Below are positions 27,471-36,116 of a DNA stretch of 64,000 bases, piece after piece (positions within the stretch are counted from its first letter, which is position 1; every line of letters starts with the position of its first letter). The notes beneath the pieces were generated by a model. It ran no database searches and was not told the origin of the DNA. It saw only the letters and a program-made list of their open reading frames with translations. The translations under genes and the position numbers were made by a program. This stretch comes from Aurantimonas sp. HBX-1 (GTDB taxonomy: Bacteria > Pseudomonadota > Alphaproteobacteria > Rhizobiales > Rhizobiaceae), in assembly GCF_021391535.1 (NCBI RefSeq), contig NZ_CP090066.1, positions 1,687,501 to 1,751,500 of the forward strand. Reading direction: 5' to 3'.

Positions 27471-28754
27471 ATGCTCGACATCAAGTGGATACGCGACAAT
27501 CCGGACAGGCTGGACGAGGCGCTGGCGCGCCGCGGCGCCCCGCCTGCCGCCGCCGATCTCATCAGGCTCGACGAGGCTCGCCGCGAGCATCTGAAGCGCC
27601 TGCAGGAGCTGCAGAACCGCCGCAACGAGGCCTCCCGCGAGATCGGCAAGGCCAAGGCGACGCGTGACGAGGCGCTGGCCGAACGGCTGATCGCGGAGAT
27701 CGCCGAGATCAAGGCCGAGATCCAGGACGGCGAGGAGACCGAGCGCCGGCTCGACGGCTCGCTCGAGGACGCGCTGGCCCGCATCCCGAACCTGCCACTG
27801 GAGGACGTGCCGGTCGGCAGGGACGAGGCCGACAATGTCGAGCTGCGCCGGGTCGGCGAGCGCCCGGACTTCGGCTTCAAGCCGCGCGAGCACTACGAGC
27901 TCGGCGAGGCCATGGGCCTCATGGATTTCGACCAGGCGGCGAAGATCTCGGGCTCCCGCTTCACGATCCTGAAGGGCGCGCTGGCGCGGCTCGAGCGCGC
28001 GCTCGGCCAGTTCATGCTGGATCTCCACACCACCGAGCACGGCTATCAGGAGATCGCCGCGCCGCTCTTGGTGCGCGACGAGGCGCTGTTCGGCACCAAC
28101 CAGCTGCCGAAATTCGCCGAGGACCTCTTCCACACGACGGAAGGGCGCTGGCTGATCCCGACGGCGGAAGTGCCGCTGACCAATCTTGCCCGCGAGCGGA
28201 TCATCGACGTGGCGGAACTGCCGATGCGGGTGACGGCGCTGACCCCGTGCTTCCGCTCGGAAGCCGGATCGGCCGGGCGGGACACGCGCGGCATGCTGCG
28301 CCAGCACCAGTTCTACAAGGTCGAGATGGTCTCGATCACCACCAGCGACACCTCGCTCGACGAGCATGAGCGCATGACCGGCGCCGCCGAGGAAGTGCTC
28401 AAGCGTCTCGGCCTGGCGTACCGGGTGGTGACGCTGTGCACCGGCGACATGGGGTTCGGCGCCCGCAAGACCTACGACATCGAAGTCTGGCTGCCGGGGC
28501 AGGGCGCGTATCGCGAAATCTCCAGCTGCTCGGTCTGCGGCGACTTCCAGGCCCGCCGGATGGGCGCGCGCTATCGCGCCGAGGGCGACAAGGCGACCCA
28601 GTTCGTCCACACGCTGAACGGCTCCGGCGTCGCCGTCGGACGGGCGCTGATCGCGGTGATGGAGAACTACCAGAACGAGGACGGCAGCATCACCATCCCG
28701 CCCGTGCTTCGGCCCTACATGGCCGGGATCGAGCGGATCGGGGGAGCGTCCTGA
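27471..28754 (+). CDS. serS: Seryl-tRNA synthetase
   Basis: Class II synthetase, 427 residues. The N-terminal 110 residues form the antiparallel coiled-coil arm that grips the long variable arm of tRNA-Ser. Catalytic motif 2 is visible in PCFRSEAGSAGRDTRGMLRQHQF-type sequence near residue 260, and motif 3 includes GSGVAVGRALIAVMEN near 385. The stop codon shares one base with the surE start. Confidence 0.96.
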   Translation: MLDIKWIRDNPDRLDEALARRGAPPAAADLIRLDEARREHLKRLQELQNRRNEASREIGKAKATRDEALAERLIAEIAEIKAEIQDGEETERRLDGSLEDALARIPNLPLEDVPVGRDEADNVELRRVGERPDFGFKPREHYELGEAMGLMDFDQAAKISGSRFTILKGALARLERALGQFMLDLHTTEHGYQEIAAPLLVRDEALFGTNQLPKFAEDLFHTTEGRWLIPTAEVPLTNLARERIIDVAELPMRVTALTPCFRSEAGSAGRDTRGMLRQHQFYKVEMVSITTSDTSLDEHERMTGAAEEVLKRLGLAYRVVTLCTGDMGFGARKTYDIEVWLPGQGAYREISSCSVCGDFQARRMGARYRAEGDKATQFVHTLNGSGVAVGRALIAVMENYQNEDGSITIPPVLRPYMAGIERIGGAS

Positions 28755-29509
28755 TGCGGCTGCTCCTGACCAATGACGACGGCATCCATGCCGAGGGACT
28801 GGCGGTGCTGGAGCGGATCGCCCAGACGCTGACCGACGACGTCTGGGTGGTCGCTCCCGAGACCGACCAGAGCGGCCTGTCGCATTCACTGACGCTGTCC
28901 TCGCCGCTGCGGCTGCGCGAGGTCTCGGAGAAGCGCTACGCGCTGTCCGGCACGCCCACCGACTGCGTCATCATGGCGGTCAAGCGGCTGATGGACTCTC
29001 CGCCGGACCTCGTCCTCTCCGGCGTCAATGCCGGCCAGAACATCTGCGACGACGTCACCTATTCCGGCACCGTCGCAGGCGCCATGGAGGGCACGATGCT
29101 CGGCCTGCGCTCGATCGCGCTCAGCCAGGCCTTCACGCCCGGGCGGGATCGCGAGGCGCTGTGGGAAACCGCCGAGCGCCACGCGCCGGCGGTCCTCAGG
29201 CGCCTGGCCGGCTTCCCGCTGCCGCCCGGCCACCTGATCAACATCAACTTCCCCGCCGTCCCGGCGGATGCGGTCGCCGGCGTCTCGGTGACGCGGCAGG
29301 GCAAGCTCGACTACTCGCTCGGCATGGAAGAACGACGCGACGGCAGGGGCTTCCCGTATTTCTGGCTGACCTTCGGTCGCCAGGCCGGGCCGGAAGTCGA
29401 GAACTCCGACATCGGGGCGCTCCAGGCCGGCCGCATATCGGTGACCCCGCTGCAGCTCGACCTGACGGCGCACGAGCTCCGCGACGACCTCGGCGCCCTG
29501 TTCGCATGA
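28754..29509 (+). CDS. surE: 5'/3'-nucleotidase SurE
   Basis: Metal-dependent survival protein that dephosphorylates nucleoside monophosphates, 251 residues. The N-terminus MRLLLTNDDGIHAEG contains the metal-binding aspartates D8 and D9; LSGVNAGQNICDDVTYSGTVAGA carries the conserved N and the S/T loop. The start at 28754 overlaps the serS stop by one base; the frame is open upstream but antisense-like. It overlaps pcm by 4 bases, the conserved surE-pcm pairing. Confidence 0.95.
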   Translation: MRLLLTNDDGIHAEGLAVLERIAQTLTDDVWVVAPETDQSGLSHSLTLSSPLRLREVSEKRYALSGTPTDCVIMAVKRLMDSPPDLVLSGVNAGQNICDDVTYSGTVAGAMEGTMLGLRSIALSQAFTPGRDREALWETAERHAPAVLRRLAGFPLPPGHLININFPAVPADAVAGVSVTRQGKLDYSLGMEERRDGRGFPYFWLTFGRQAGPEVENSDIGALQAGRISVTPLQLDLTAHELRDDLGALFA

Positions 29510-30156
29510 ATCCCGAAGGCCGCGACCGCGAGGACCTTGCAGCCTTCCTGCTGGCTTTGCGCTCGCAGCGGATCGGCGGTCCGGCCCTGCACCAGGCCGT
29601 GGCATCTGTGCCGCGGCGGCTGTTCGTTCCCGACAGCGTCGAGGACGCCTACGAGGACCGGAGCGCGCCGCTGGCCTGCGGCGAGACGATGCCGGGCGCG
29701 CTCGCGGCGGCGCGTCTGGTGGCCGCGCTCGAGCCGGAGCCGGAGCATCGGGTCCTGGAGATCGGCACCGGCAGCGGCTACGTGACGGCGCTTCTCGCCC
29801 GCATGACGGCGCACGTCTCCTCCTTCGACCGCTTTCGCCGGTTGGTCGAGGCAGCCGGCAGTCGCCTGAAGCAGATCGGCGTCACCAATGTCTCGCTGTT
29901 CCTGGAGGACGGCCGGGACGGGTTCGCCGGCGGCGCCCCGTTCGACCGGGCGATCGTCCATGCGGCGTTCCCTGCCGTTCCCCGGCAGTTCCTCGAACAG
30001 CTCGGCATGCAGGCGGTGCTGATCTGCGCGATCGGGCCCGGCGACGGCGAGCAGTCGCTGGTGCGGCTGCGAAAGGTCGGCAGCCGATTCGAGCGGGAAG
30101 ACCTCTGGCCGGTGCGCTACCAGCCGCTCGCCTTCGGCACCGCAGAGGTTCTCTGA
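29506..30156 (+). CDS. pcm: Protein-L-isoaspartate O-methyltransferase (surE-linked)
   Basis: 216-residue SAM-dependent methyltransferase for repair of isoaspartyl residues in aged proteins. SAM motif I VLEIGTGSGYVTALL is near residues 84-98, and the end VRYQPLAFGTAEVL fits the family. The conserved G-Q-T-I-S-x-P motif is altered to CGETMPGAL, so the conserved serine is missing and activity is uncertain. The ATG at 29506 overlaps the surE stop by 4 bases. Its place after serS-surE and before an NlpD-like gene is typical. Confidence 0.9.
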   Translation: MNPEGRDREDLAAFLLALRSQRIGGPALHQAVASVPRRLFVPDSVEDAYEDRSAPLACGETMPGALAAARLVAALEPEPEHRVLEIGTGSGYVTALLARMTAHVSSFDRFRRLVEAAGSRLKQIGVTNVSLFLEDGRDGFAGGAPFDRAIVHAAFPAVPRQFLEQLGMQAVLICAIGPGDGEQSLVRLRKVGSRFEREDLWPVRYQPLAFGTAEVL

Positions 30157-30325
30157 GCCCGAAACCGGAGCGCGGCGCCCAGCGGTGTGTTTCCGGGGCA
30201 CAAGGAGCTGCAGCAATGCCGCCTCGCGGCGGAATTCGTCGTCCGAGACCAGCGACTTAACCCGGCAGTAACATTAACGCGCTTCAATGCTCCCGAAAGC
30301 GAATTTCTGCGTGCAAGGGACGGCG

Positions 30326-31564
30326 ATGCGTATCGATGTGCTGAAACCTCTACGGCTCCGTATGGTGCGTTCCGCCGCGATGGTTGCTCTGGCGGGCCTC
30401 GCGGCCGGGTGCAGCTCCGGCGTGGCGCGGTTCGACGACGGCTTCTACACCGGCGCCGTGCCGCAGGCGGGGTTGACCCAGACCGCCGCCGCGCAGCCCT
30501 ATCCGGGCGGCGTCGACCAGCTGAACACCGGTGCCATCGGCAATGCCGCGCCGCCCTACCAGCAGACGCCCACCTATGGCGCCAGCGCGGCGACGCCCGC
30601 CGTCCAGAGCGGTTCGCTGCCGCCGCCACCCGCGCCAAACTATGCGTCCAATGCCGGCTCCAACGCGATGACCGCCGCGCCGGGCGCCGCGAGCGACCCG
30701 TCGCGGGGCGCGCCGCCCTCCACGCTGCAGGCACAGGCATCGCAGATCTCGACGCCGCAGCGCCGTCCGTCCACCGAGCAGCGTTCCGCGTCGGCGGCAT
30801 CCGGCGGTTCGATCACCGTCGGTTCCGGCGATACGCTGGCGGCGATCGCCCGGCGCACCGGGACGTCCGTGTCGGCGCTGAAGCAGGCCAATGGGCTCAG
30901 CGGCGATTCGATTCGCATCGGCCAGTCACTGACCGTTCCGGGCGCCGGCGCAGCCCCGACCCAGGTCGCGAGCAACCAGCCCGCCGCCGCGAAGGCCGAG
31001 ACGCAGGCGGAAACCAAGCCGGCCGCGACGCCGGTCGCCTATACGCCGCCTGCGACCGCCGAGAAATCGGGCCGTCCTTCGACGCAGCAGGCTGCCGCGC
31101 CTGCCGAGGCGCCGGCCGCCGCGCCCAGCACCACGGTCGCGCAGCAGGCCGAGCAGCAGGTGGCGGCGATCGCCCCGACCTCGACCGGGATCAGCCAGTT
31201 CCGCTGGCCGGTCCAGGGCCGCGTCGTCAACCGCTTCGGCGAGAAGGTCGGCTCGCGCCGCAATGACGGCCTGAACATCTCGGTGCCGCGCGGCACCTCG
31301 GTCAAGGCCGCCGAGAACGGCGTCGTGATCTATGCCGGCGACGGCCTCAAGGAATTCGGCAACACGGTGCTGGTGAAGCACGATAACGGCATGGTGACCG
31401 TCTACGGACACGCCGACTCGCTCTCGGTGAAGCGCGGCGCCACGGTCACCCGCGGCCAGGAGATCGCCAAGTCCGGCATGAGCGGCGACACCGACGTCCC
31501 GGTCCTGCATTTCGAGGTCCGTAAGGACTCCACGCCGGTCGACCCGACCAAGTTCCTCCAGTAG
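30326..31564 (+). CDS. nlpD: NlpD-like lipoprotein with LysM and degenerate M23 (LytM) domain
   Basis: 412 residues from the ATG at 30326 (AAGGGA upstream). The N-terminus is a lipoprotein signal with lipobox LAAGC and lipidated C29. After an Ala/Pro-rich stretch comes one LysM domain (about 162-206, SGDTLAAIARRTGTSVSAL), a second linker, and a C-terminal M23 domain (about 300-412). The metal-binding H-x-G-x-D of active enzymes reads NDGLN here, although YGH and HFEVR persist, so it is probably a non-catalytic LytM factor that activates an amidase at the septum, as known for NlpD and EnvC. Confidence 0.87.
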   Translation: MRIDVLKPLRLRMVRSAAMVALAGLAAGCSSGVARFDDGFYTGAVPQAGLTQTAAAQPYPGGVDQLNTGAIGNAAPPYQQTPTYGASAATPAVQSGSLPPPPAPNYASNAGSNAMTAAPGAASDPSRGAPPSTLQAQASQISTPQRRPSTEQRSASAASGGSITVGSGDTLAAIARRTGTSVSALKQANGLSGDSIRIGQSLTVPGAGAAPTQVASNQPAAAKAETQAETKPAATPVAYTPPATAEKSGRPSTQQAAAPAEAPAAAPSTTVAQQAEQQVAAIAPTSTGISQFRWPVQGRVVNRFGEKVGSRRNDGLNISVPRGTSVKAAENGVVIYAGDGLKEFGNTVLVKHDNGMVTVYGHADSLSVKRGATVTRGQEIAKSGMSGDTDVPVLHFEVRKDSTPVDPTKFLQ

Positions 31565-31584
31565 ACGCCGACCTCCAGGCGTTC

Positions 31585-31625
31585 GGCCCGGTCTTGCCCC
31601 TTCGGGTGCAGGCCGGGCCTTCTTG
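31585..31625 (+). terminator. Intrinsic-type terminator between convergent nlpD-like and DUF815 genes
   Basis: The arms GGCCCGG (31585-31591) and CCGGGCC (31613-31619) pair, with a partly paired interior closed by TTCG, and are followed by TTCTT. It ends just before the DUF815 stop codon, so it may serve both converging genes. Confidence 0.65.
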
Positions 31626-31627
31626 CG

Positions 31628-32512
31628 TCAGGCCGCCGGCGTTTCCAGCGTGCGTCCCATCCGCCCGGCGAGGTCCTGGACGAACTGGAAGGCGACGCGT
31701 CCGGACCGGCTGCCGCGGGTCGTCGACCATTCCAGCGCCTCGCGATGCACGACCTCCGGATCGTTCTCGATGCCGTAGGCGGCGAGATAGGCGTCGATCA
31801 TCGCCAAATAGTCGTCCTGGCTGCAGCGGTGGAAGCCCAGCCAGAGCCCGAATCGATCCGACAGCGAGACCTTCTCCTCGACCGCCTCGGCGGGATTAAT
31901 CGCCGTCGAGCGTTCGTTCTCGATCATGTCCCGCGGCAGCAGATGCCGGCGGTTCGACGTCGCGTAGAACAGCACGTTCGCAGGGCGCCCCTCGACCCCG
32001 CCCTCGAGCGCCGCCTTTAGCGACTTGTAGGACGAATCCCCCATGTCGAAGGAGAGGTCGTCGCAGAACAGCAGGAACGGGTAGGGCGCGGCTCGCACGA
32101 AGCCCATCAGCCGCGGCAGGTCGTCGATGTCCTCGCGGTGGATCTCGATCAGCTTCAGGCGCCGCGCGCCGTCCGGCAGCGAGGCGTTGACCGCCGCGTG
32201 CGCGGCCTTGACCAGCGACGACTTGCCCATGCCGCGGGCGCCCCAGAGGAGCGCGTTGTTGGCCGGCAGGCCGCGGGCGAAGCGGGCGGTGTTGTCGAGC
32301 AGGATGTCGCGCGATCGGTCGACGCCCTTGAGGAGTTCGATCGGCACGCGGTTGACCGCCCTGACGGGAACCAGTCCTGCCGGCGGCTCGAACACGAAGC
32401 AGTCGGCTGCGTCGAAATCGGGCGCCGGCGCGGGTGAGGGGGCCAGGCGCTCGAGGCTTGCCGCGATCCGCTCCATCGTCTCCCGCAGCCGGGCAAATTC
32501 TTCCACGTCCAT
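31628..32512 (-). CDS. DUF815 family AAA-type ATPase
   Basis: 294 residues. Walker A GARGMGKSSLV is at residues 91-101, and Walker B reads FLLFCDDLSF in mid-protein. The sensor-like segment FYATSNRRHLLPRDM and the C-terminal RSGRVAFQFVQDLAGR are diagnostic of DUF815, a conserved proteobacterial ATPase of undefined function. The start is MDVEEFARL at 32512; the very long open frame upstream (to 35743) is antisense to secDF and not coding. It is divergent from yajC, 130 bases away. Confidence 0.88.
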   Translation of the reverse strand: MDVEEFARLRETMERIAASLERLAPSPAPAPDFDAADCFVFEPPAGLVPVRAVNRVPIELLKGVDRSRDILLDNTARFARGLPANNALLWGARGMGKSSLVKAAHAAVNASLPDGARRLKLIEIHREDIDDLPRLMGFVRAAPYPFLLFCDDLSFDMGDSSYKSLKAALEGGVEGRPANVLFYATSNRRHLLPRDMIENERSTAINPAEAVEEKVSLSDRFGLWLGFHRCSQDDYLAMIDAYLAAYGIENDPEVVHREALEWSTTRGSRSGRVAFQFVQDLAGRMGRTLETPAA

Positions 32513-32564
32513 GACTTCTCTTGCGTGTCCCTGGCAGCGTCGGGGTCGCGAAACCCGCGCCTTG

Positions 32565-32592
32565 TTGCATTCGAGGCGACCGTTCGTATATT
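32565..32592 (+). promoter_or_regulatory. Candidate promoter for yajC-secDF
   Basis: TTGCAT (32565-32570), a 16-base spacer and TATATT (32587-32592) form a sigma-70-like promoter about 50 bases upstream of the yajC start. No other comparable pair lies in the divergent DUF815-yajC gap. Confidence 0.5.
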
Positions 32593-32642
32593 CCGCGCAC
32601 TCCGTAAAGGGCTTCCCGCCCTCGATTCCGAAGAGGTTCCCG

Positions 32643-32984
32643 ATGTTCGTGTCCGAGGCTTTCGCGCAGAGCGGCGTTTCCGCTGCCGGTGGAAGCGATC
32701 TCCTGATCAGCGTGCTGCCCTTCGTCGCGGTCTTCGCCATCATGTATTTCCTCATCATCCGGCCGCAGCGCACGGCGATGAAGAAGCGGGAAGCGATGCT
32801 GAGCAACATCCGTCGCGGCGACACGGTGGTCACCGGGGGCGGCATCATCGCCAAGGTGACCAAGGTCATGGACAACGGCGAGCTGGAAGTGCAGATCTCC
32901 GAACAGGTCCGCGTCCGCGTGCTGCAGAGCATGGTCACCGACGTCCGGGTCAAGGGCGAGCCGGCGGCAGCCAACACCAAATAG
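32643..32984 (+). CDS. yajC: Preprotein translocase subunit YajC
   Basis: 113-residue single-span membrane protein that joins SecDF. The start at 32643 has an AGG-type ribosome site and gives MFVSEAFAQSG. The membrane helix (about 20-38, LISVLPFVAVFAIMYFLII) is followed by RPQRTAMKKREAML and the conserved cytoplasmic domain GDTVVTGGGIIAKVTKV. It lies 134 bases upstream of secDF. Confidence 0.95.
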   Translation: MFVSEAFAQSGVSAAGGSDLLISVLPFVAVFAIMYFLIIRPQRTAMKKREAMLSNIRRGDTVVTGGGIIAKVTKVMDNGELEVQISEQVRVRVLQSMVTDVRVKGEPAAANTK

Positions 32985-33118
32985 CCGCGATTGTTGAGGA
33001 TACGGCGCCGTTGCCGTAGACTCGGCCGTGTTTCGGCGTCGCCATTCGCCGACCGTGTGGACGGAATACCACGGACGAACGCCGCTGCGGCGCGTTCGTC
33101 GACCCGCCTGGGATCCCA

Positions 33119-35683
33119 ATGCTGTATTTCTCGCCCTGGAAGAAGATACTCGTCCTGCTGACGGTGGCCGTCGGTATCCTGTACGCGGCCCCGAACTTCT
33201 TTCCGCGGCAGATGCTCGACCAGCTGCCATCCTTCGTTCCAAAGCAGCAGGTGACGCTGGGCCTCGATCTCCAGGGCGGCTCCTACATCCTGCTGCAGAT
33301 CGATCGCGACTCGCTGCAGGGCGAGCGCGTCCAGACGCTGAGCGACGACGCGCGCCAGACGCTGCGCACCGCCCGCATCGGCTATGCCGGCCTCTCGGAC
33401 GCGGGGAACACGGTCACCGTCCGGCTGCGCGATCCCGCGGACGCTGACGCGGCGATCGAGGCGCTGCGGCCGCTGGCCACACCCTTGTCCTCGGGCATGA
33501 TGGGAAGCGGCTCCGTCGCCGAGGTCGAGCTGGCGCAGCCGCAGCCCGGCGTGATCACGCTGACGCTGACCGAAGCCGGCGTGAACTACCGTCTCACCAA
33601 CGCCGTCGCCCAGTCGATCGAGGTCGTCCGGCGCCGCGTCGACGAGCTCGGCACGACCGAGCCGCTGATCCAGCGTCAGGGCGACGACCGGATCATGGTT
33701 CAGGTTCCCGGCCTGCAGGATCCGCAGCGCCTGAAGTCCCTGCTCAACCAGACCGCCAAGCTCAGCTTCCGGCTCGTCGACCAGACCGCGTCCGCCGACG
33801 AGGTGGCGCGCGGCGCGCGGCCGCCCGCCGGCTCGGAACTCCTCTACACCACCGACAATCCGCCGCTCCCCATCCTCGTGCAGCGCCAGATCATGGTCTC
33901 GGGCGAGAACCTGACCGACGCCCAGGCGGGTTTCGACAGCCAGACCAACCAGCCGGTCGTCAACATCCGCTTCGACAGCCAGGGCGCGCAGCGCTTCGGC
34001 GCCGTCACCCAGCAGAATGTCGGCAGTCCCTTCGCCATCGTCCTCGACGAGCAGGTGCTGTCGGCGCCGAACATCCGCGAGCCGATCCTCGGCGGCCAGG
34101 CGCAGATCAGCGGCAACTTCACCGTCGAGAGTGCCAACGACCTGTCGGTGCTGCTGCGCGCCGGTGCCCTGCCGGCGACGCTGAACATCATCGAGGAGCG
34201 CACGGTCGGGCCGGGCCTCGGCGCCGACTCGATCGCCGCCGGCGAGATGGCCGGCGTCCTCGGCGCGGTCCTCGTCATCGGCTTCATGCTGGTGGCTTAC
34301 GGCTTCCTCGGCGTGCTGGCGGTCATCGCGCTCGTCGCCAACGTCCTGCTGCTCTTCGCCATTCTCACCGTCATCGGCGCGACCCTGACCCTGCCGGGCA
34401 TCGCCGGCATCGTGCTGACGGTCGGCATGGCGGTCGATTCCAACGTCCTGATCTTCGAGCGAATCCGCGACGAGCGGCGTCTCGGCCGATCCGTGGTCCA
34501 GTCGATCGACACCGGCTTCCAGAAGGCGCTCGGCACGATCGTCGATGCCAACATCACCACGCTGATCGCGGCCATCGTGCTGTTCTTCCTCGGCTCGGGC
34601 CCGGTCCGCGGCTTTGCCGTGACCCTGGCGATCGGCATCGTCACCACGGTCTTCACCGCCTTCACGCTGACGCGGCTGCTCGCTTCGGAGTGGGTGCGGC
34701 GGCGCCGCCCGAAGGAGCTGCCGCGCGGTTTCATCAAGCTCGTGCCGGACGTGACGGCGATCCGCTTCATGAAGATCCGCCTGCAGGTGTTCGCGCTGTC
34801 GATCTTCCTGTGTCTGGCGTCGATCGTGATGCTGTTCACGGCCGGGTTGAACTTCGGCATCGATTTCACCGGCGGCACGGTGATCGAGGTCCAGGCCAAG
34901 TCCGGAGTGGCCGATATCGGCGACATCCGCGAGCGGCTCAATGTTGCCGGGATCCCGGATAGCCAGGTCCAGGAATTCGGTTCGGACAGCGAGGCGCTGA
35001 TCCGCTTCGGCACGGCCGAAGGTGGCGACACCGCGCAGGCGGCGATCGTCCAGACCGCGCATCAGGCCCTCAGCGACGACTATGATTTCCGACGGACCGA
35101 GGTCGTCGGGCCGACAGTGTCGGGCGAACTCGCATGGGCCGCGGTCATCGGCGTGCTCGCCTCGCTGCTGGCGATCCTGATCTATGTCTGGATCCGGTTC
35201 GAATGGCAGTTCGCCGTCGGCGCCATCATCGCGACGATCAACGACGTCATCCTGACGCTCGGGTTCCTCGCGGTGACCCAGCTCGAGTTCAACCTGTCGA
35301 CCGTGGCGGCGATCCTCACCATCGTCGGCTACTCGCTGAACGACACGGTCGTCATCTACGACCGGATCCGGGAGAATCTGCGCCGCTTCAAGAAGATGCC
35401 GATCGGCCAGCTGCTCGACCTTTCGGACAACGAGATGCTGGCGCGGACCGTGATGACTACGGCGACAACCCTGCTGGCGCTGCTGGCGCTGTTCATCTTC
35501 GGCGGCGAGGTGATCCGTTCCTTCGTGGCGTCGATGCTGTTCGGCGTCGGGATCGGCGCATTGTCTACGATCTTCGTGGCGGCGCCCGTGCTGATCTTCT
35601 TCAAGCTGCGTCCGGCCGACGTCGCCGAGAAGACCGACGACGAGGAGACCGGCCGCGTGGGGCCTGCGGCGGGCAAGGCCTGA
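33119..35683 (+). CDS. secDF: Fused preprotein translocase protein SecDF
   Basis: 854-residue fusion of SecD and SecF, which uses the proton gradient to pull exported proteins through SecYEG. The SecD half begins with one membrane helix, then VTLGLDLQGGSYILLQID and the large periplasmic domain, and ends in six helices with GMAVDSNVLIFERIRDE. The SecF half starts around residue 550 (RFMKIRLQVFAL) with NFGIDFTGGTVIEV and ends with GYSLNDTVVIYDRIRENLR. Fusion is usual in Hyphomicrobiales. A 7-base gap to the next gene implies co-transcription. Confidence 0.97.
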   Translation: MLYFSPWKKILVLLTVAVGILYAAPNFFPRQMLDQLPSFVPKQQVTLGLDLQGGSYILLQIDRDSLQGERVQTLSDDARQTLRTARIGYAGLSDAGNTVTVRLRDPADADAAIEALRPLATPLSSGMMGSGSVAEVELAQPQPGVITLTLTEAGVNYRLTNAVAQSIEVVRRRVDELGTTEPLIQRQGDDRIMVQVPGLQDPQRLKSLLNQTAKLSFRLVDQTASADEVARGARPPAGSELLYTTDNPPLPILVQRQIMVSGENLTDAQAGFDSQTNQPVVNIRFDSQGAQRFGAVTQQNVGSPFAIVLDEQVLSAPNIREPILGGQAQISGNFTVESANDLSVLLRAGALPATLNIIEERTVGPGLGADSIAAGEMAGVLGAVLVIGFMLVAYGFLGVLAVIALVANVLLLFAILTVIGATLTLPGIAGIVLTVGMAVDSNVLIFERIRDERRLGRSVVQSIDTGFQKALGTIVDANITTLIAAIVLFFLGSGPVRGFAVTLAIGIVTTVFTAFTLTRLLASEWVRRRRPKELPRGFIKLVPDVTAIRFMKIRLQVFALSIFLCLASIVMLFTAGLNFGIDFTGGTVIEVQAKSGVADIGDIRERLNVAGIPDSQVQEFGSDSEALIRFGTAEGGDTAQAAIVQTAHQALSDDYDFRRTEVVGPTVSGELAWAAVIGVLASLLAILIYVWIRFEWQFAVGAIIATINDVILTLGFLAVTQLEFNLSTVAAILTIVGYSLNDTVVIYDRIRENLRRFKKMPIGQLLDLSDNEMLARTVMTTATTLLALLALFIFGGEVIRSFVASMLFGVGIGALSTIFVAAPVLIFFKLRPADVAEKTDDEETGRVGPAAGKA

Positions 35684-35690
35684 GCGCCGG

Positions 35691-36080
35691 ATGGCCAAGG
35701 GGATCGAGATCCGTGCCGCGCACTTTCCCGGGCGCGCACCCATCGAGGCCTATGGCAATGGCGGCTTCCGCTTTGCCGACATGTCGCATCGCGGCTCCAT
35801 CCTGTGCCTGCCGTCCGGGATCTACGGCTGGGACGCCACGGCCGACCAGCCCTTCCAGGGCGAGCGGCTGCTCAAGGTGTTCGAGGAGGCAGATGACATC
35901 CGCTTCCTGCTGTTCGGTACCGGCCGCGACATCCGGCGCCTGCCGCCGGCGCTGGCCGACCGCCTTCGCCAGGCCGGCATCTCCTGCGACCCGATGTCGA
36001 CGGGTGCGGCCGTCCGGACGTTCAACATCATGCTTTCCGAGGGCCGGCCGGTCGCTGCCGCGCTCGTCGCGGTCGACTGA
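35691..36080 (+). CDS. Mth938-like domain protein, homologue of complex I assembly factor NDUFAF3
   Basis: 129-residue soluble protein of the Mth938/DUF498 family. Family features visible are the start 'hFPGRAPIEAYGNGGFRFAD', the central SGIYGWDAT, the L-F-G-T-G-R-D loop (FLLFGTGRDIRRLPP), and the C-terminal MSTGAAVRTFNIMLSEGR with the conserved T-x-N pattern. The mitochondrial member NDUFAF3 helps assemble complex I. The gene lies 7 bases after secDF and 36 before an NDUFAF6-like gene, and a nuo operon is 17 kb away. Its function in bacteria is undefined. Confidence 0.88.
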   Translation: MAKGIEIRAAHFPGRAPIEAYGNGGFRFADMSHRGSILCLPSGIYGWDATADQPFQGERLLKVFEEADDIRFLLFGTGRDIRRLPPALADRLRQAGISCDPMSTGAAVRTFNIMLSEGRPVAAALVAVD

Positions 36081-36116
36081 GACGCGCGCGACGGTGGACG
36101 CCGGGAGCGGCGCGGC

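Noticed and set aside
25692..28889. Open frame of 1065 codons on the minus strand
   Set aside because: Antisense to tatABC and serS; no domain and no ribosome site.
31628..35743. Open frame of 1371 codons on the minus strand
   Set aside because: Only its last 295 codons (31628-32512) are real, the DUF815 ATPase. The rest is antisense to secDF and yajC.
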